NCBI RefSeq assembly: GCF_001975985.1
Contig: NZ_MTQF01000006.1
Span: forward strand, 62,001 to 126,000
Length of the DNA: 64,000 nt
Source: [Flexibacter] sp. ATCC 35103
GTDB taxonomy: Bacteria; Bacteroidota; Bacteroidia; Flavobacteriales; Flavobacteriaceae
Direction: 5' to 3'
Shown: piece by piece, positions 37,873-47,447 of the stretch
Numbering within the stretch: the first letter of the stretch is position 1
Layout of the letters: every line of letters starts with the position of its first letter
Notes under the pieces: generated by a model
Database searches by the model: none
Told to the model about the DNA's origin: nothing
The model's input: the letters and a program-made list of their open reading frames with translations, nothing else
Translations under genes and position numbers: made by a program

Positions 37873-38048
37873 CTACAATATGAATCATTCCTCCGGAATT
37901 TTCACAAAGAAGATAAAGTTCATAGGAACGGTTTATATTATAGTAATAGATTTCAATCCATTCTCGCAATCAAAATCGCCAATTATGTCGATCTGGCAAC
38001 GAAGATTCTTCGTTCCTCAGAATGAAAAATTAAACTTTATTTATATCG

Positions 38049-38081
38049 AGACCTGACAGGTTTTAAAAACCTGTCAGGTCT
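38049..38081. repeat. Perfect 33-bp palindrome, copy 2
   Basis: Identical base for base to 30839-30871 (AGACCTGACAGGTTTT, A, then the complement). It lies just beyond the stop of the GH95 gene. Confidence 0.9.
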
Positions 38082-38093
38082 AATTGCGCTAAA

Positions 38094-40559
38094 TTAATTT
38101 CCATAAAAAATATACGTCTGTCCTGCTTTCATTGCAATATCATATTCATTATATTTTGGCAAAACCACTTTCTTTAAACTGGCTTTATCTGAGATAATTG
38201 GTTTCTTAACTTCAACATCATAAAACAGCGGATTTACATTTTTACCTTTTGCCTTTTTCATCGAAATTCCTTTACCTGCTTTTAAGCTATTTTCTAACTT
38301 CAATCGACAATTTCCTCCTATTTTAGAATACACTTTCAGTTCAGAAATTTTATTGTTTTTCCAAGTCATATCAATTACAAAACCACCTCTTGTAACCAAA
38401 CCTTTTATACTTCCGTCTTTCCAGACACTTGGTAAAGCAGGCAATAAATGAATCGCATCTTCCTGACTTTGCATCAGCATTTCGGCGATTCCGGCAGTAC
38501 AGCCAAAGTTACCGTCAATTTGAAATGGTTGGTGCGCATCTAACATATTCGGATACGTTCCGCCACCTTTTCTTTGTTCAGCAGTTACCAAATGCAATTG
38601 GTCCTGTAATAATTTATAAGCGTGATTCCCGTCTTGCAATCTTGCCCACCAGCATACTTTCCAGCCCATCGACCAACCTGTAGATTCATCGCCTCTGTAA
38701 TTCAATGTGTTTTTGGCAGCTTCAAATAATTCAGGCGTTTTGATTGACGAAATCTGATTACTCGGAAACAAGCCATACAAATGCGAAATATGTCTGTGTT
38801 TATCTTCCGGATTATCCCAATCGGTTTGCCATTCCTGCAACTGACTGTATTGTCCTACTTTCATTGGAGCCATTTTTGCCAAAGCTTCACTTACTTTTTT
38901 GGCGTAAGCTTCATCCGGAGCAACCAATTTTGAAGCTTCAATAACGTGGGTAAATAAATCAAATACCAATTGATTATCCATTGTAGTTCCCGAAGCTATT
39001 GTTGCTTTTCCTGTTCCTCCGGCATGTGTGTTTTCTGGCGAACTTGACGGCACAACTACCAAATAACCTGTATTGGGATCCAAGACCATAAAATCAAGAA
39101 AAAAATCTGCTGCTCCTTTTATAATTGGATAAACTTCTGCAAGATATTTTTTATCTCCTGTATACAAATATCTTTCCCATAAATCCTGAGAAACCCAGGC
39201 TCCGCCCGTAGGCCACATTCCTGATGCTGCATAATCTACCGGAGCTGTTACTCGCCAAATATCAGTGTTATGATGTAAAACCCAACCGTTTGCGTTGTAC
39301 ATTATTTTTGCCGTTTCATGTCCGGTAACGCTCAACTCTTTTGCCATTTGAATAAAAGGCTCGTGCATTTCTGAAAGATTGGTGACTTCTGCCGGCCAAT
39401 AATTCATTTCGGCATTTATGTTTGTGGTGTATTTACTATCCCACGGCGGCGTCACCATATCATTCCAAATACCTTGTAAATTAGCCGGTTGTCCTCCAGG
39501 CTGTGAACTAGAAATTAAAAGATAACGCCCAAACTGAAAATATAAACTCGCCAATTGCGGATCGAATTGTTTAGAGAAATCCCTAATTCTTTCATTTGTT
39601 GGTTTCTTTGCCAATTCATTTGTTCCTAAATCAAAAGAAACTCTGTTGAAGAATTTTTGATAATATGCAGTATGATTTTTTTTGATATTATCGAAATCTT
39701 TAGTTTCCGCTTTCGCCAAATATGCTTTGCTTTTCGCCACTTCGTCTTCTGAAATATCCTGATAATTTTTGAAATTCGTCGCGATCGAAATATAAAGCGT
39801 TACTTCATCTGCTTTATTTATACTAATGATTCCGTTGCTTGAAGAAACGTCTCCGCCTTTATTTTTAGCCGTTAATCTTCCCTGAAATTTTACTTTTCCT
39901 TTTTGGTTTTCAAAATTACTTCCAATTCCCGAAAGCAAAATCTGATCTCCATCTGAAGCGGAAACCGTTTTATCAAGCGGACTATTCATAAAAACATTAC
40001 AAGTAATTTGTCCCGGCTGACTTGCCGAAAGTTTCACAACAATTACCTGATCTGAAAATGAGGTTAAAACTTCTCTTGTAAACTCAACTCCATTAACCGT
40101 ATATTTTACTTTTGCCGTAGCATTCTCAATATCTAAATCTCTGTAATAATTGGTATATTTTTGATGTCCCGGAAACGAAATATAAGCGCTTCCAAAAGTC
40201 TGATATGGCATTCCGTCGTTGGTTTGCGACATAATATCCTGCGTAGCCAATTCCTGAGCTTCATCAAATTTTCCATCAAAAATTAACTGACGTACAATTG
40301 GCAACGCTTTTATTGATTTGTTGTGCGCGTTACTGTTTGGTGAACCTGCCCAAATCGTTTCTTCGTTCAATTGCAAACGCTCTACTGCCGGATCACCAAA
40401 AACCATAGCGCCCAAACGTCCGTTTCCTAAAGGCAAAGCTTCGTTCCAGATTGCAGCTGGTTTATCATACCAGAGTTTTAATTCGTTATTGGTTTGCGCC
40501 ATTGCTGTAAGCGAAAAAAGTCCAATACAAATCGCTGTAATTTTAATTTTTAATTTCAT
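38094..40559 (-). CDS. GH95 glycosidase, predicted alpha-L-galactosidase
   Basis: 821 residues with a signal peptide (AICIGLFSLTAMA-Q). The whole chain is GH95: N-terminal beta domain (about 27-285; WNEALPLGNGRLGAMVFG), helical linker, (alpha/alpha)6 barrel (about 330-710) and C-terminal beta domain. The catalytic set known from the Bifidobacterium bifidum fucosidase is present: N380 and N382 in TTNINAEMNYWPAE, E509 in SSSPEN and D692 in IDGNFG. The residue two before the first Asn, a His in fucosidases (YHTNIN), is Thr378 here. As I recall, that change marks alpha-L-galactosidases such as BACOVA_03438. L-galactose caps a side chain of RG-II, which fits this locus. Alpha-L-fucosidase remains the alternative. 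Confidence 0.88.
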   Translation of the reverse strand: MKLKIKITAICIGLFSLTAMAQTNNELKLWYDKPAAIWNEALPLGNGRLGAMVFGDPAVERLQLNEETIWAGSPNSNAHNKSIKALPIVRQLIFDGKFDEAQELATQDIMSQTNDGMPYQTFGSAYISFPGHQKYTNYYRDLDIENATAKVKYTVNGVEFTREVLTSFSDQVIVVKLSASQPGQITCNVFMNSPLDKTVSASDGDQILLSGIGSNFENQKGKVKFQGRLTAKNKGGDVSSSNGIISINKADEVTLYISIATNFKNYQDISEDEVAKSKAYLAKAETKDFDNIKKNHTAYYQKFFNRVSFDLGTNELAKKPTNERIRDFSKQFDPQLASLYFQFGRYLLISSSQPGGQPANLQGIWNDMVTPPWDSKYTTNINAEMNYWPAEVTNLSEMHEPFIQMAKELSVTGHETAKIMYNANGWVLHHNTDIWRVTAPVDYAASGMWPTGGAWVSQDLWERYLYTGDKKYLAEVYPIIKGAADFFLDFMVLDPNTGYLVVVPSSSPENTHAGGTGKATIASGTTMDNQLVFDLFTHVIEASKLVAPDEAYAKKVSEALAKMAPMKVGQYSQLQEWQTDWDNPEDKHRHISHLYGLFPSNQISSIKTPELFEAAKNTLNYRGDESTGWSMGWKVCWWARLQDGNHAYKLLQDQLHLVTAEQRKGGGTYPNMLDAHQPFQIDGNFGCTAGIAEMLMQSQEDAIHLLPALPSVWKDGSIKGLVTRGGFVIDMTWKNNKISELKVYSKIGGNCRLKLENSLKAGKGISMKKAKGKNVNPLFYDVEVKKPIISDKASLKKVVLPKYNEYDIAMKAGQTYIFYGN

Positions 40560-40574
40560 GCTTATGTTTTTTTT

Positions 40575-40940
40575 GCCACGAATTCACGAATTAACTCTAA
40601 TTTATCTTTGTGTTTAATTTCTCAAATTTATTTTGTAAATTATTGAAAATCTGCTCAATCTACTAAATCTGCGTGAAAATTACTCTCGCAGATTTAGCAG
40701 ATTATGGAGATAAAAAAATTCTTCTAATCATTGTAACCTGTGACAAAATAATTCTTGAATTCGTGGCAACTTTTCTTATTTCTTAACTACAAACTTTATT
40801 GTTTTTCTCTAATTATTTAGTCATGGATTAAAGTATTTTTACTAATTAAAATCTGTCAGATCTGCTAAATCTGCGTGAAAAAATTACTCTCACAGATTTA
40901 GCAGATTATAGAGATAAAAAATAATTCGTGAATTCGTGGC
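40575..40940. repeat. Compound inverted repeat with duplicated right half (GCCACGAATTCACGAATTA)
   Basis: The left arm GCCACGAATTCACGAATTA (40575-40593) has two complementary right arms: 40749-40767 (one mismatch) and 40922-40940 (perfect). Before each right arm is a partial inner hairpin built from CTAAATCTGCGTGAAAA and its near complement. The element fills the 380-base gap between the GH95 and esterase genes and its last base is part of the esterase stop codon. No gene is seen in the gap. Confidence 0.85.
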
Positions 40941-42367
40941 TATTTTTTAACCTCGTAAATCTTATTATTCTTCTCGCCAAACATTTCATATAATTTGTCG
41001 ATATCTTTTAACGCATTTTTAGGTAAATTTTCAGCTTTATTACCAAAAACATATAATTTATCATAAGGTTCTATCACGCAAGTCGATTCGTCGATTTCGC
41101 CTTTTTCATTTTTTACTTTATTCAAATCCAAACCTAAATATTTTGCCATAAACGGATACAAAGCCATACGTTTTGAAACCCCGAAATCGTGTCCTTCTTT
41201 TGCAAAATGCGCATTTTCTACTAAATCTTTTTTACCGTAAAGTTCATAGGTTCTTTGAATAAAAGGAAACTCCAATTCAGGAACTGCCAAAGTCCAGTCT
41301 TTTCCGTCAGAAACTATTAATTGTGGTTTTGGCGCCATCATCGCTGAGATTTCTGCATTATTGGTTCCGTTTCCACAAAGGTGTATTCCGCGGCCGCTTT
41401 CGCAAGGACATCCACCGGAAAAGTGAGAAGAAACCATTACAACCGGAGCAGAAACAGTAATTCTGTCATCAATTGCCGCCAAAAACATCGTGTGCGATCC
41501 TCCGCCGGAACCGCCTGTAACGCCAACGCGAGACATATCAACATTTTTTTGAGTTGATAAATAATCCAATAATCGAATTCCGCTTAAAACTTGTACCGTC
41601 GATGCAATACTATTTCTGTGTGTTTGTTCAGGAAACTGAAGCAAAGATTCTCCCCATGCAAACAAATCATAACTTACTACAATTGCGCCCATTTTAGCCA
41701 TAATTGCACAACGATATTGTTCGTCTTTTCGATATCTTCCGTCACCAAAATGTCCGTCCGGAGTTAAAATTACCGGAGCTTTTTTATTAAAAGGATATGG
41801 TTTGTAAATTGAACCTGTTACATAAACTCCCGGCAGAATTTCCAATCCGATATTTTCGATACTGTAATCTTTATAAACTCTTTTTGGCGTTAAAATAGGT
41901 TTTGACTTTGGCATTCCTGGTGCTTTATCCAATCCAAAAGACGTAATCATACACGCTTTTATTTCTTTTTTACGAGTTTCCCATTCGGTTACATTCGAAT
42001 ATAAAGTCGTTAAATAATCCAGACGTTCTTTTCCTTTATCAACAGAAACTTTATGGTTTTCATATTTTCTGATGATATACGTTCCGTCCGGCTGTTTAAA
42101 ATACATCAATTCAAAAGGAGCTAAAATGTTCGTTAAAGAAATGGGCAAATTTCCCGGCTCAATTCTCCAATCGGCATAATCTAATTCTTTTCCCTTCAAT
42201 AAACCTCTGTCGTCATTGATTGTGACATGAAAAATAGTTTCAATCTTTTTGAGGGTTTCTGAAACTGGTTTTCTGTAATTTTCATCAGAAGTTATTTGCG
42301 CATTTGAGAATGTCAATACAAAGATTGAGAGCAGAATAGCGAATTTTATGTTTGTAATATTCTTCAT
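40940..42367 (-). CDS. Secreted alpha/beta-hydrolase (acetyl-xylan-esterase-like) with STN-like N-terminal domain
   Basis: 475 residues from the ATG at 42365-42367, which opens directly into a signal peptide (FAILLSIFVLTFSNA-Q); a GTG eight codons upstream is rejected. Residues about 33-102 resemble the small STN domain of secretins and TonB receptors (VSETLKKIETIFHVTIND, then LPISLTNILAPF, GTYIIRKYE). From about 160 it is an alpha/beta hydrolase with the catalytic triad Ser287 (TGGSGGGSH), Asp354 (SDGKDW) and His393 (EGHDFG). GCPCESGRG carries Cys residues that could form disulfides. It should remove acetyl or similar esters from pectin fragments in the periplasm, so that the adjacent GH78 and GH95 can act. 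Confidence 0.78.
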   Translation of the reverse strand: MKNITNIKFAILLSIFVLTFSNAQITSDENYRKPVSETLKKIETIFHVTINDDRGLLKGKELDYADWRIEPGNLPISLTNILAPFELMYFKQPDGTYIIRKYENHKVSVDKGKERLDYLTTLYSNVTEWETRKKEIKACMITSFGLDKAPGMPKSKPILTPKRVYKDYSIENIGLEILPGVYVTGSIYKPYPFNKKAPVILTPDGHFGDGRYRKDEQYRCAIMAKMGAIVVSYDLFAWGESLLQFPEQTHRNSIASTVQVLSGIRLLDYLSTQKNVDMSRVGVTGGSGGGSHTMFLAAIDDRITVSAPVVMVSSHFSGGCPCESGRGIHLCGNGTNNAEISAMMAPKPQLIVSDGKDWTLAVPELEFPFIQRTYELYGKKDLVENAHFAKEGHDFGVSKRMALYPFMAKYLGLDLNKVKNEKGEIDESTCVIEPYDKLYVFGNKAENLPKNALKDIDKLYEMFGEKNNKIYEVKK

Positions 42368-42481
42368 TTTATTATTGTTGACATGGCACACGGATGACGC
42401 GGGTTGAGCGGATTTTAATTATATTATTTAAATAATCTGTGCTAATCTGTTTTAATCCGTTTAATTCGTGGGCTATTTTAT

Positions 42482-45226
42482 TTATATTTTACATTCAATT
42501 GTATATTTTCCTGAACCTAAATTTAAATTTTTAGTTGTTTTTCCGTTCACTTTTATTTCTGAATTTACCGAAACTGGCAATTTTATTGTTGCTGATGTAT
42601 TCACCGGAATCTCCACTTTCAGGATTAATTTTCCGTCTTTCTTTTCCCATTCAGAAGCAATATTTCCATAAATAGATTTGTAAGTCGCTTTTACAAAAGT
42701 CATATCGCCTACAACTTCCGGCTGAATAAAGAAATGTTTGAAACCCGGATTTTTATCATCTGGCACAATTCCGGCTAAGCTTTTATAAAACCATTCTTCG
42801 ATTTGTCCCATCATAAAATGATTCCATGAATTTCCTTTTCGCGGATCCCATTGTTCGGTTAAAGTGGTCAAGCCAAATTTGATCTGAAAACCATAACCCG
42901 GCGCGTCATAATGATTGTTCATTTTGTACAACATTTCGTTTTCGCCATTTTGTGCCAAAGCCTGAAATAAATAACGGTTTCCAACATCACCCGTGGTTAA
43001 TCTGTCTCCTTTTGCTTTTATATCTTTCAATAAATTATCCATAACTGCAGCTTTATATTGCGGTTCTACGATATCCATAAAAACAGGAACGGCATTACTA
43101 AACTGACTGTTGGTCCCGTATTGTTTGGTTTCCGGATTAAAAAACTCCTTATTAAAAGTAGTTTTTATATCTGCAGTAAGGATTTCATATTTCGAAATAT
43201 CTTCTGTTTTGTTCAATAATTTTGCTGCTTTTGCCACTAAACTTGCTCCATAAAAATAATGTGAAGTTGCCGAAAGTGCAATTGGGCTATTTTTTGAATA
43301 TCCTGCTGCATGCGTTCCGTAATCGTACCAATCGCCCAAACCGTGCGAAACAATATGATCTTTTGCTTTTGTGCTTAAATAATCAACGTACTTTTTCATG
43401 ACCGGATAATATTTCTCCAATAAAGAAGTGTCTCCGTAATATTCATAATACATCCAAGGCAGAATTACTCCGGTTACGCCCCATTCTGGTGAATCGGTAA
43501 AATCGCCTCCAAAAACTACATATTCTGGAACAATTGTGGGGATCAAACCATTTTCTCTTTGTCCATCTGCGATATTTTGCATCGTTGCCGGAATATAACT
43601 TTCGAGATTATAATTGAACATTAGTCCCGGCCCGTTTAAGTGAATTTCTTCTAACCAACCTAATTTTTCGCGTTGCGGACAATCGGTGAAAACACTTTGA
43701 AAATTACTTTTTATAGAATTATTAATCAGTTCGTGTGCTTTATTAAAAATTACATTCGAAGATTCAAAAGTTCCTGCTTCTCCAGCTGAATTATAAATGA
43801 AATTCGATTTTAAATCTACCAATGTTGGTAAATTCTGATCTTTCGTTTCTTTATAATTAATGTTTTCTATCTGAACATATTGAAATCCGTAATAACTAAA
43901 TTTTGGCTGCCATTCTTCTACGCCTTCGCCTTTTAAAGTATAGTCATAATAATACGGTTTTCCTGATCTTCCCTGACTAATAGTTCCGTCATCATTTAGA
44001 CCTTCGCCAACCCAAACCCGAACGGTTTGCCCTTTTTTACCTTTTACTTTTATGGTTGGAAATCCCGAAAGATTTTGTCCCATATTAAAAACATAAAAGT
44101 TCGGTTTTAGCTCTTTTACTTCTTTAATATTATATTGTTTCTGAATCGTAATTGGTGGAGCTGTCTGAGCTCGTAAAATTCCTTTTGGTGCTTCCTGAAT
44201 AACAACTTTTTTCCAGTTCGAATCATTAAATCCTTTCGAATCCCAGCCTTTTTGCTCTAAATTGGCATTATAATCTTCGCCTCCAAAAATACTGTTATAG
44301 ATAATGGGACTTTTGCTGTATTTCCAGGTTTGATCAGATTTTATAATCTCCTCAGAACCGTCTTTATAAGTTACTTTCATTTTGAAAAATAAAGTTGGCG
44401 GACCAAAACTCACAAAAAACTTAGTATATCTTTCGGCAAGCGTATTGTACATTCCGTTTCCTAAAAGAACGCCAATTATATTTTCACCATTTTTTAATTG
44501 CTTTCCAGATAATTCATAAGTATTATAATTAACCGTTTTATCGTAATCTGTCCATAAAGGGGCAAACTCGCTGTTGCCTATTTTCTTTCCGTTTATCCTT
44601 AATTCATAATGCCCTAATCCGGAAATATAAACAACCGCTTCTTTAATTTCTTTTTTAACCGAAAATGGTTTACGAAGCATAATACTTCTGCGAGACAATG
44701 AATCTGAAGCATTTATTATGGCATCTTTTTTTTCTCTTTTGTAAGTTGCCGAATGGTAATTTCTACCTTCCTGCAAATGACTATCTGCTTTTGTAATTGC
44801 TCCAATCCAGATTGGACTTAAATCTGCATCTACAGGTGCAATTCTAAAAGAAGCTATTTTGCTCCATTTCGAAATTTTATAATTCTGATCCCAAACTTTT
44901 ACTTTCCAAAAATATTTGGTTTCACTTTTTAATGGGCTTCCGCCGTAAGTTATTCGAAGATTTTTATCTGAATTTACTCTTCTGCTATCCCAAACATCTG
45001 CTTCGTCTTTCTTTAATTTTTCTTCAGAAGAAGCAACTAAAACTTGATATGCTGTTTGAGAGATATTTGATTCATTTGAGATCAATTGCCAGCTTAATCT
45101 TGGTTGATTCTGAATTACAGCTAACGGGTTTTCAGTCATTTCGCAGGTTAGATGCACGACAGAAATTTGTCCATTAGAAACTAATGTTGTTAAAAAGAGG
45201 AACAATATATATTTTAAATTCTTCAT
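42482..45226 (-). CDS. GH78 alpha-L-rhamnosidase (second copy)
   Basis: 914 residues, signal peptide (KYILFLFLTTLVSNG-Q). Same domain order as the GH78 at 33240: Bac_rhamnosid_N (VYISGLGHYELRINGKKIG), concanavalin-like domain, (alpha/alpha)6 barrel and C-terminal beta domain. The general acid Glu lies in DCPQREKLGWLEE and the base Glu in GLTTLTEQWDP, so it should be active. The motif after CPQRE differs (KLGWLEE in place of RQPWLGDR), and an insert of about 30 residues near position 150 (KADSHLQEGRNYHSATYKRE) is absent in the other copy. It probably acts on a differently linked or substituted rhamnose. It lies between the esterase and a beta-propeller protein. Confidence 0.93.
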   Translation of the reverse strand: MKNLKYILFLFLTTLVSNGQISVVHLTCEMTENPLAVIQNQPRLSWQLISNESNISQTAYQVLVASSEEKLKKDEADVWDSRRVNSDKNLRITYGGSPLKSETKYFWKVKVWDQNYKISKWSKIASFRIAPVDADLSPIWIGAITKADSHLQEGRNYHSATYKREKKDAIINASDSLSRRSIMLRKPFSVKKEIKEAVVYISGLGHYELRINGKKIGNSEFAPLWTDYDKTVNYNTYELSGKQLKNGENIIGVLLGNGMYNTLAERYTKFFVSFGPPTLFFKMKVTYKDGSEEIIKSDQTWKYSKSPIIYNSIFGGEDYNANLEQKGWDSKGFNDSNWKKVVIQEAPKGILRAQTAPPITIQKQYNIKEVKELKPNFYVFNMGQNLSGFPTIKVKGKKGQTVRVWVGEGLNDDGTISQGRSGKPYYYDYTLKGEGVEEWQPKFSYYGFQYVQIENINYKETKDQNLPTLVDLKSNFIYNSAGEAGTFESSNVIFNKAHELINNSIKSNFQSVFTDCPQREKLGWLEEIHLNGPGLMFNYNLESYIPATMQNIADGQRENGLIPTIVPEYVVFGGDFTDSPEWGVTGVILPWMYYEYYGDTSLLEKYYPVMKKYVDYLSTKAKDHIVSHGLGDWYDYGTHAAGYSKNSPIALSATSHYFYGASLVAKAAKLLNKTEDISKYEILTADIKTTFNKEFFNPETKQYGTNSQFSNAVPVFMDIVEPQYKAAVMDNLLKDIKAKGDRLTTGDVGNRYLFQALAQNGENEMLYKMNNHYDAPGYGFQIKFGLTTLTEQWDPRKGNSWNHFMMGQIEEWFYKSLAGIVPDDKNPGFKHFFIQPEVVGDMTFVKATYKSIYGNIASEWEKKDGKLILKVEIPVNTSATIKLPVSVNSEIKVNGKTTKNLNLGSGKYTIECKI

Positions 45227-45244
45227 TTCTTATTGTTGAGATTT

Positions 45245-45383
45245 AGAACGCGGATGACGCGGATTCACTTCGTAAAAACGCGGATAAAAATGGATTATTT
45301 GTTTTTTAATATCAATAATAAATAGTAAAAAATCTGTGTAAATCTGCGTCTTCGCTTTAACGAATCCGTATCATCCGCGTTCT
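45245..45383. repeat. Inverted repeat AGAACGCGGATGACGCGGATTC
   Basis: Arms of 22 bases (45245-45266 and 45362-45383) are complementary with two mismatches. It occupies the gap between two genes. A relative without clear outer arms (CACGGATGACGCGGGTT) is in the gap at 42385-42480. Confidence 0.75.
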
Positions 45384-45387
45384 ATTT

Positions 45388-47253
45388 TTATAACTTTTTC
45401 GTAATCAACGATTGAATATTAAATACGGCTTCCGGGATTAATTTTCCGGTTTGAGGCAGATCATCATAATCATCTGTATCTGGCGCCGTATCCGGATTTG
45501 GCGAATATCTTTGTTCGCCTGTACGGAACATAATTCGCTCAAAACCATCTACCGGAGCATAGAATATTCTGGTCGATTCTTTCTCGTCGTTTACTTTTAT
45601 GGTGTATGAACGGGTTTTAACGTTTAGTTTCAAGGTTACTTTATACTCTTTTCCTGCTTCGTATTTCGCAATGGTATTAGAACGGGCTCCTGTTTTTGTT
45701 TTTAATTGTCCGTCTGAGTCAAAAGTTAGTCTGACAGCCGGTAATCCTTGTTTATTTTGAAATTCAACCTGTAATAAACCGTGATTATTTTGTTCTGGTT
45801 TTACGGTAAAAGTTACTTCCATTTTTTCTGCAAACGGAATAACACGTTCTGCACGCGAATAATCAAAAAAGTCCTGATCTCTTAAGGTCAGCCATTTTTT
45901 ACCGTCAGTTTTCTTTTCTATTTTGGCAGATGCCCAGGACAAATCATAGGTATTCCATAATTTCAATTCTTGTCCGTCAGGTAGATTATTAAAAATATCA
46001 TTTACATCTTCACTAACCGCGCTTACAATCGGAACAGGAATTGACGCGACCCAAATATCTTCTTTGTTTACGCTGTAACTTACCCAAAGTTTTCCGTCAG
46101 GCGGAGTTCCGTCTCCTTCTGAAATTCCGCGAACATATTGAGGTCCTGCAGATTTATAATTTCCGCCGTAACGCATTGGACTTATTTCGCCATGAACTAA
46201 TAATAAGTCTTTGTAATTCAACCCGTCATCACTTGTTGAAATAGCCAAAGGCCAGCGATATTCTGATGGATTGTAAACGGTTGCATAACGGTTATCAGAT
46301 GTTTTTTGGCCCCAGATTTTAGCATTGCTGTTTACAAAACCGGGAGCACGAACGGGTATATATTCCCATGATTTTCCACCATCTTTACTGATCGAAGTCA
46401 AAGCGTGTTTCCATAAACCTACTACATTTCCGTTTGGTAAATGATAAGAACTTAGAGCTTTATAGGGCTTTTTTAGCGGAATCAATTCATCATCGCGATC
46501 TGATTCTTCAACCCATTGCTGTAAAATCAAAGGATCTGAAAGGATTTCTTCGCACGCTTTTTTTAATCCTTTGTCTTTTGCCTGTGTGTAAAAAGGAAAA
46601 GATGATTTCGATTTATCCCACGATTTATTATATCTGATGAAATAGATTTCGCCAAAAGTTCCGTCTTTTTTGATTTCACGAATTACGCGTCCAATTCCTT
46701 TTCCGTCGTTTGGATCGTCTTTTTCATCCATCGCAATTCCATAATACGCCAAAGCAAATAGTCGTTTGTCTTTAGACGTGTAAAAGCCCATTCTTTGGTG
46801 CATAATCGCATCCAGATTTTTAGCAACTCCTTCTACACCTTCTTTTTTCCATCCGTCAGGAATGTGATAAATAGGAAAAATTACTTTTGGCATTTTCCAC
46901 GTCACACCATCTTTTGAAGTCATAATCAAGGTCTGGCTCGGCGGAATATGTTCTCCCGCAGGATCACTCAGATATTGAAGATAAAAAGTATCATTGTAAT
47001 ATGCCATTGTAGGTTGGTGGTTGTATGTCCAGCCAAAACCATCAGCTTTTTCAGGATGTTCACGGCTTGCACGCATAATTTGCGTTGCATGAACGCCAAC
47101 TGCCGGACTTAATTGACCGTGATGATAATCGACATTTGAAAGCGTTTTACCAACATAACGCACAGTATCATTTTGCGCAATTGCAGCTGTACAAGTCAAT
47201 AGAATTGTGGCTGTAATTAATAAGTTGGTTTTTATGTTTTGGAAAGCAATCAT
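45388..47253 (-). CDS. BNR-type beta-propeller protein with C-terminal jelly-roll domain, uncharacterised
   Basis: 621 residues, signal peptide (LLITATILLTCTAAIA-Q). The first 430 residues form a propeller-like fold with Asp-box remnants (TSKDGVTWKMPKV, SKDGGKSWEY, STSDDGLNYKDLL), typical Trp-rich blades (NHQPTMAYYNDTFYLQYLSD) and ALSSYHLPNGNVVGLWKHA. The last 180 residues (about 435-605) resemble a LamG/GH16-like jelly roll that could bind sugar (VTFTVKPEQNNHGLLQVEF, FERIMFRTGEQRYSP). The closest named group I can offer is BNR_4-type propellers, some of which are rhamnosidases or lyases acting on rhamnose-uronic acid links. I do not assign a reaction. Its place next to a GH78 suggests the same side chain. 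Confidence 0.6.
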   Translation of the reverse strand: MIAFQNIKTNLLITATILLTCTAAIAQNDTVRYVGKTLSNVDYHHGQLSPAVGVHATQIMRASREHPEKADGFGWTYNHQPTMAYYNDTFYLQYLSDPAGEHIPPSQTLIMTSKDGVTWKMPKVIFPIYHIPDGWKKEGVEGVAKNLDAIMHQRMGFYTSKDKRLFALAYYGIAMDEKDDPNDGKGIGRVIREIKKDGTFGEIYFIRYNKSWDKSKSSFPFYTQAKDKGLKKACEEILSDPLILQQWVEESDRDDELIPLKKPYKALSSYHLPNGNVVGLWKHALTSISKDGGKSWEYIPVRAPGFVNSNAKIWGQKTSDNRYATVYNPSEYRWPLAISTSDDGLNYKDLLLVHGEISPMRYGGNYKSAGPQYVRGISEGDGTPPDGKLWVSYSVNKEDIWVASIPVPIVSAVSEDVNDIFNNLPDGQELKLWNTYDLSWASAKIEKKTDGKKWLTLRDQDFFDYSRAERVIPFAEKMEVTFTVKPEQNNHGLLQVEFQNKQGLPAVRLTFDSDGQLKTKTGARSNTIAKYEAGKEYKVTLKLNVKTRSYTIKVNDEKESTRIFYAPVDGFERIMFRTGEQRYSPNPDTAPDTDDYDDLPQTGKLIPEAVFNIQSLITKKL

Positions 47254-47269
47254 TGTTTTATTTTTTTTG

Positions 47270-47404
47270 TTTCACGCAGATTTTGCAAATTTTAGCTGAT
47301 GGATGCAGATATTTAAAAAAAAAATCTAATCTTCTTTTATTTAATACACACTAAAATTAAAAAATCAGTTTGATCTGCTTTAATCAATTTAAATCTGCGT
47401 GAAA
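47270..47404. repeat. Inverted repeat TTTCACGCAGATTT
   Basis: Perfect 14-bp arms at 47270-47283 and 47391-47404. A further CTCGCAGATTTAGCCGATTTG block follows on the right, belonging to the inner-arm family of 31840-31888. No gene in this gap. Confidence 0.7.
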
Positions 47405-47447
47405 AAAATTTACTCTCGCAGATTTAGCCGATTTGGCAGATTTTTTT

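Noticed and set aside
42368..42391. Upstream GTG start for the esterase
   Set aside because: It adds eight polar residues before an already complete signal peptide that begins with ATG.
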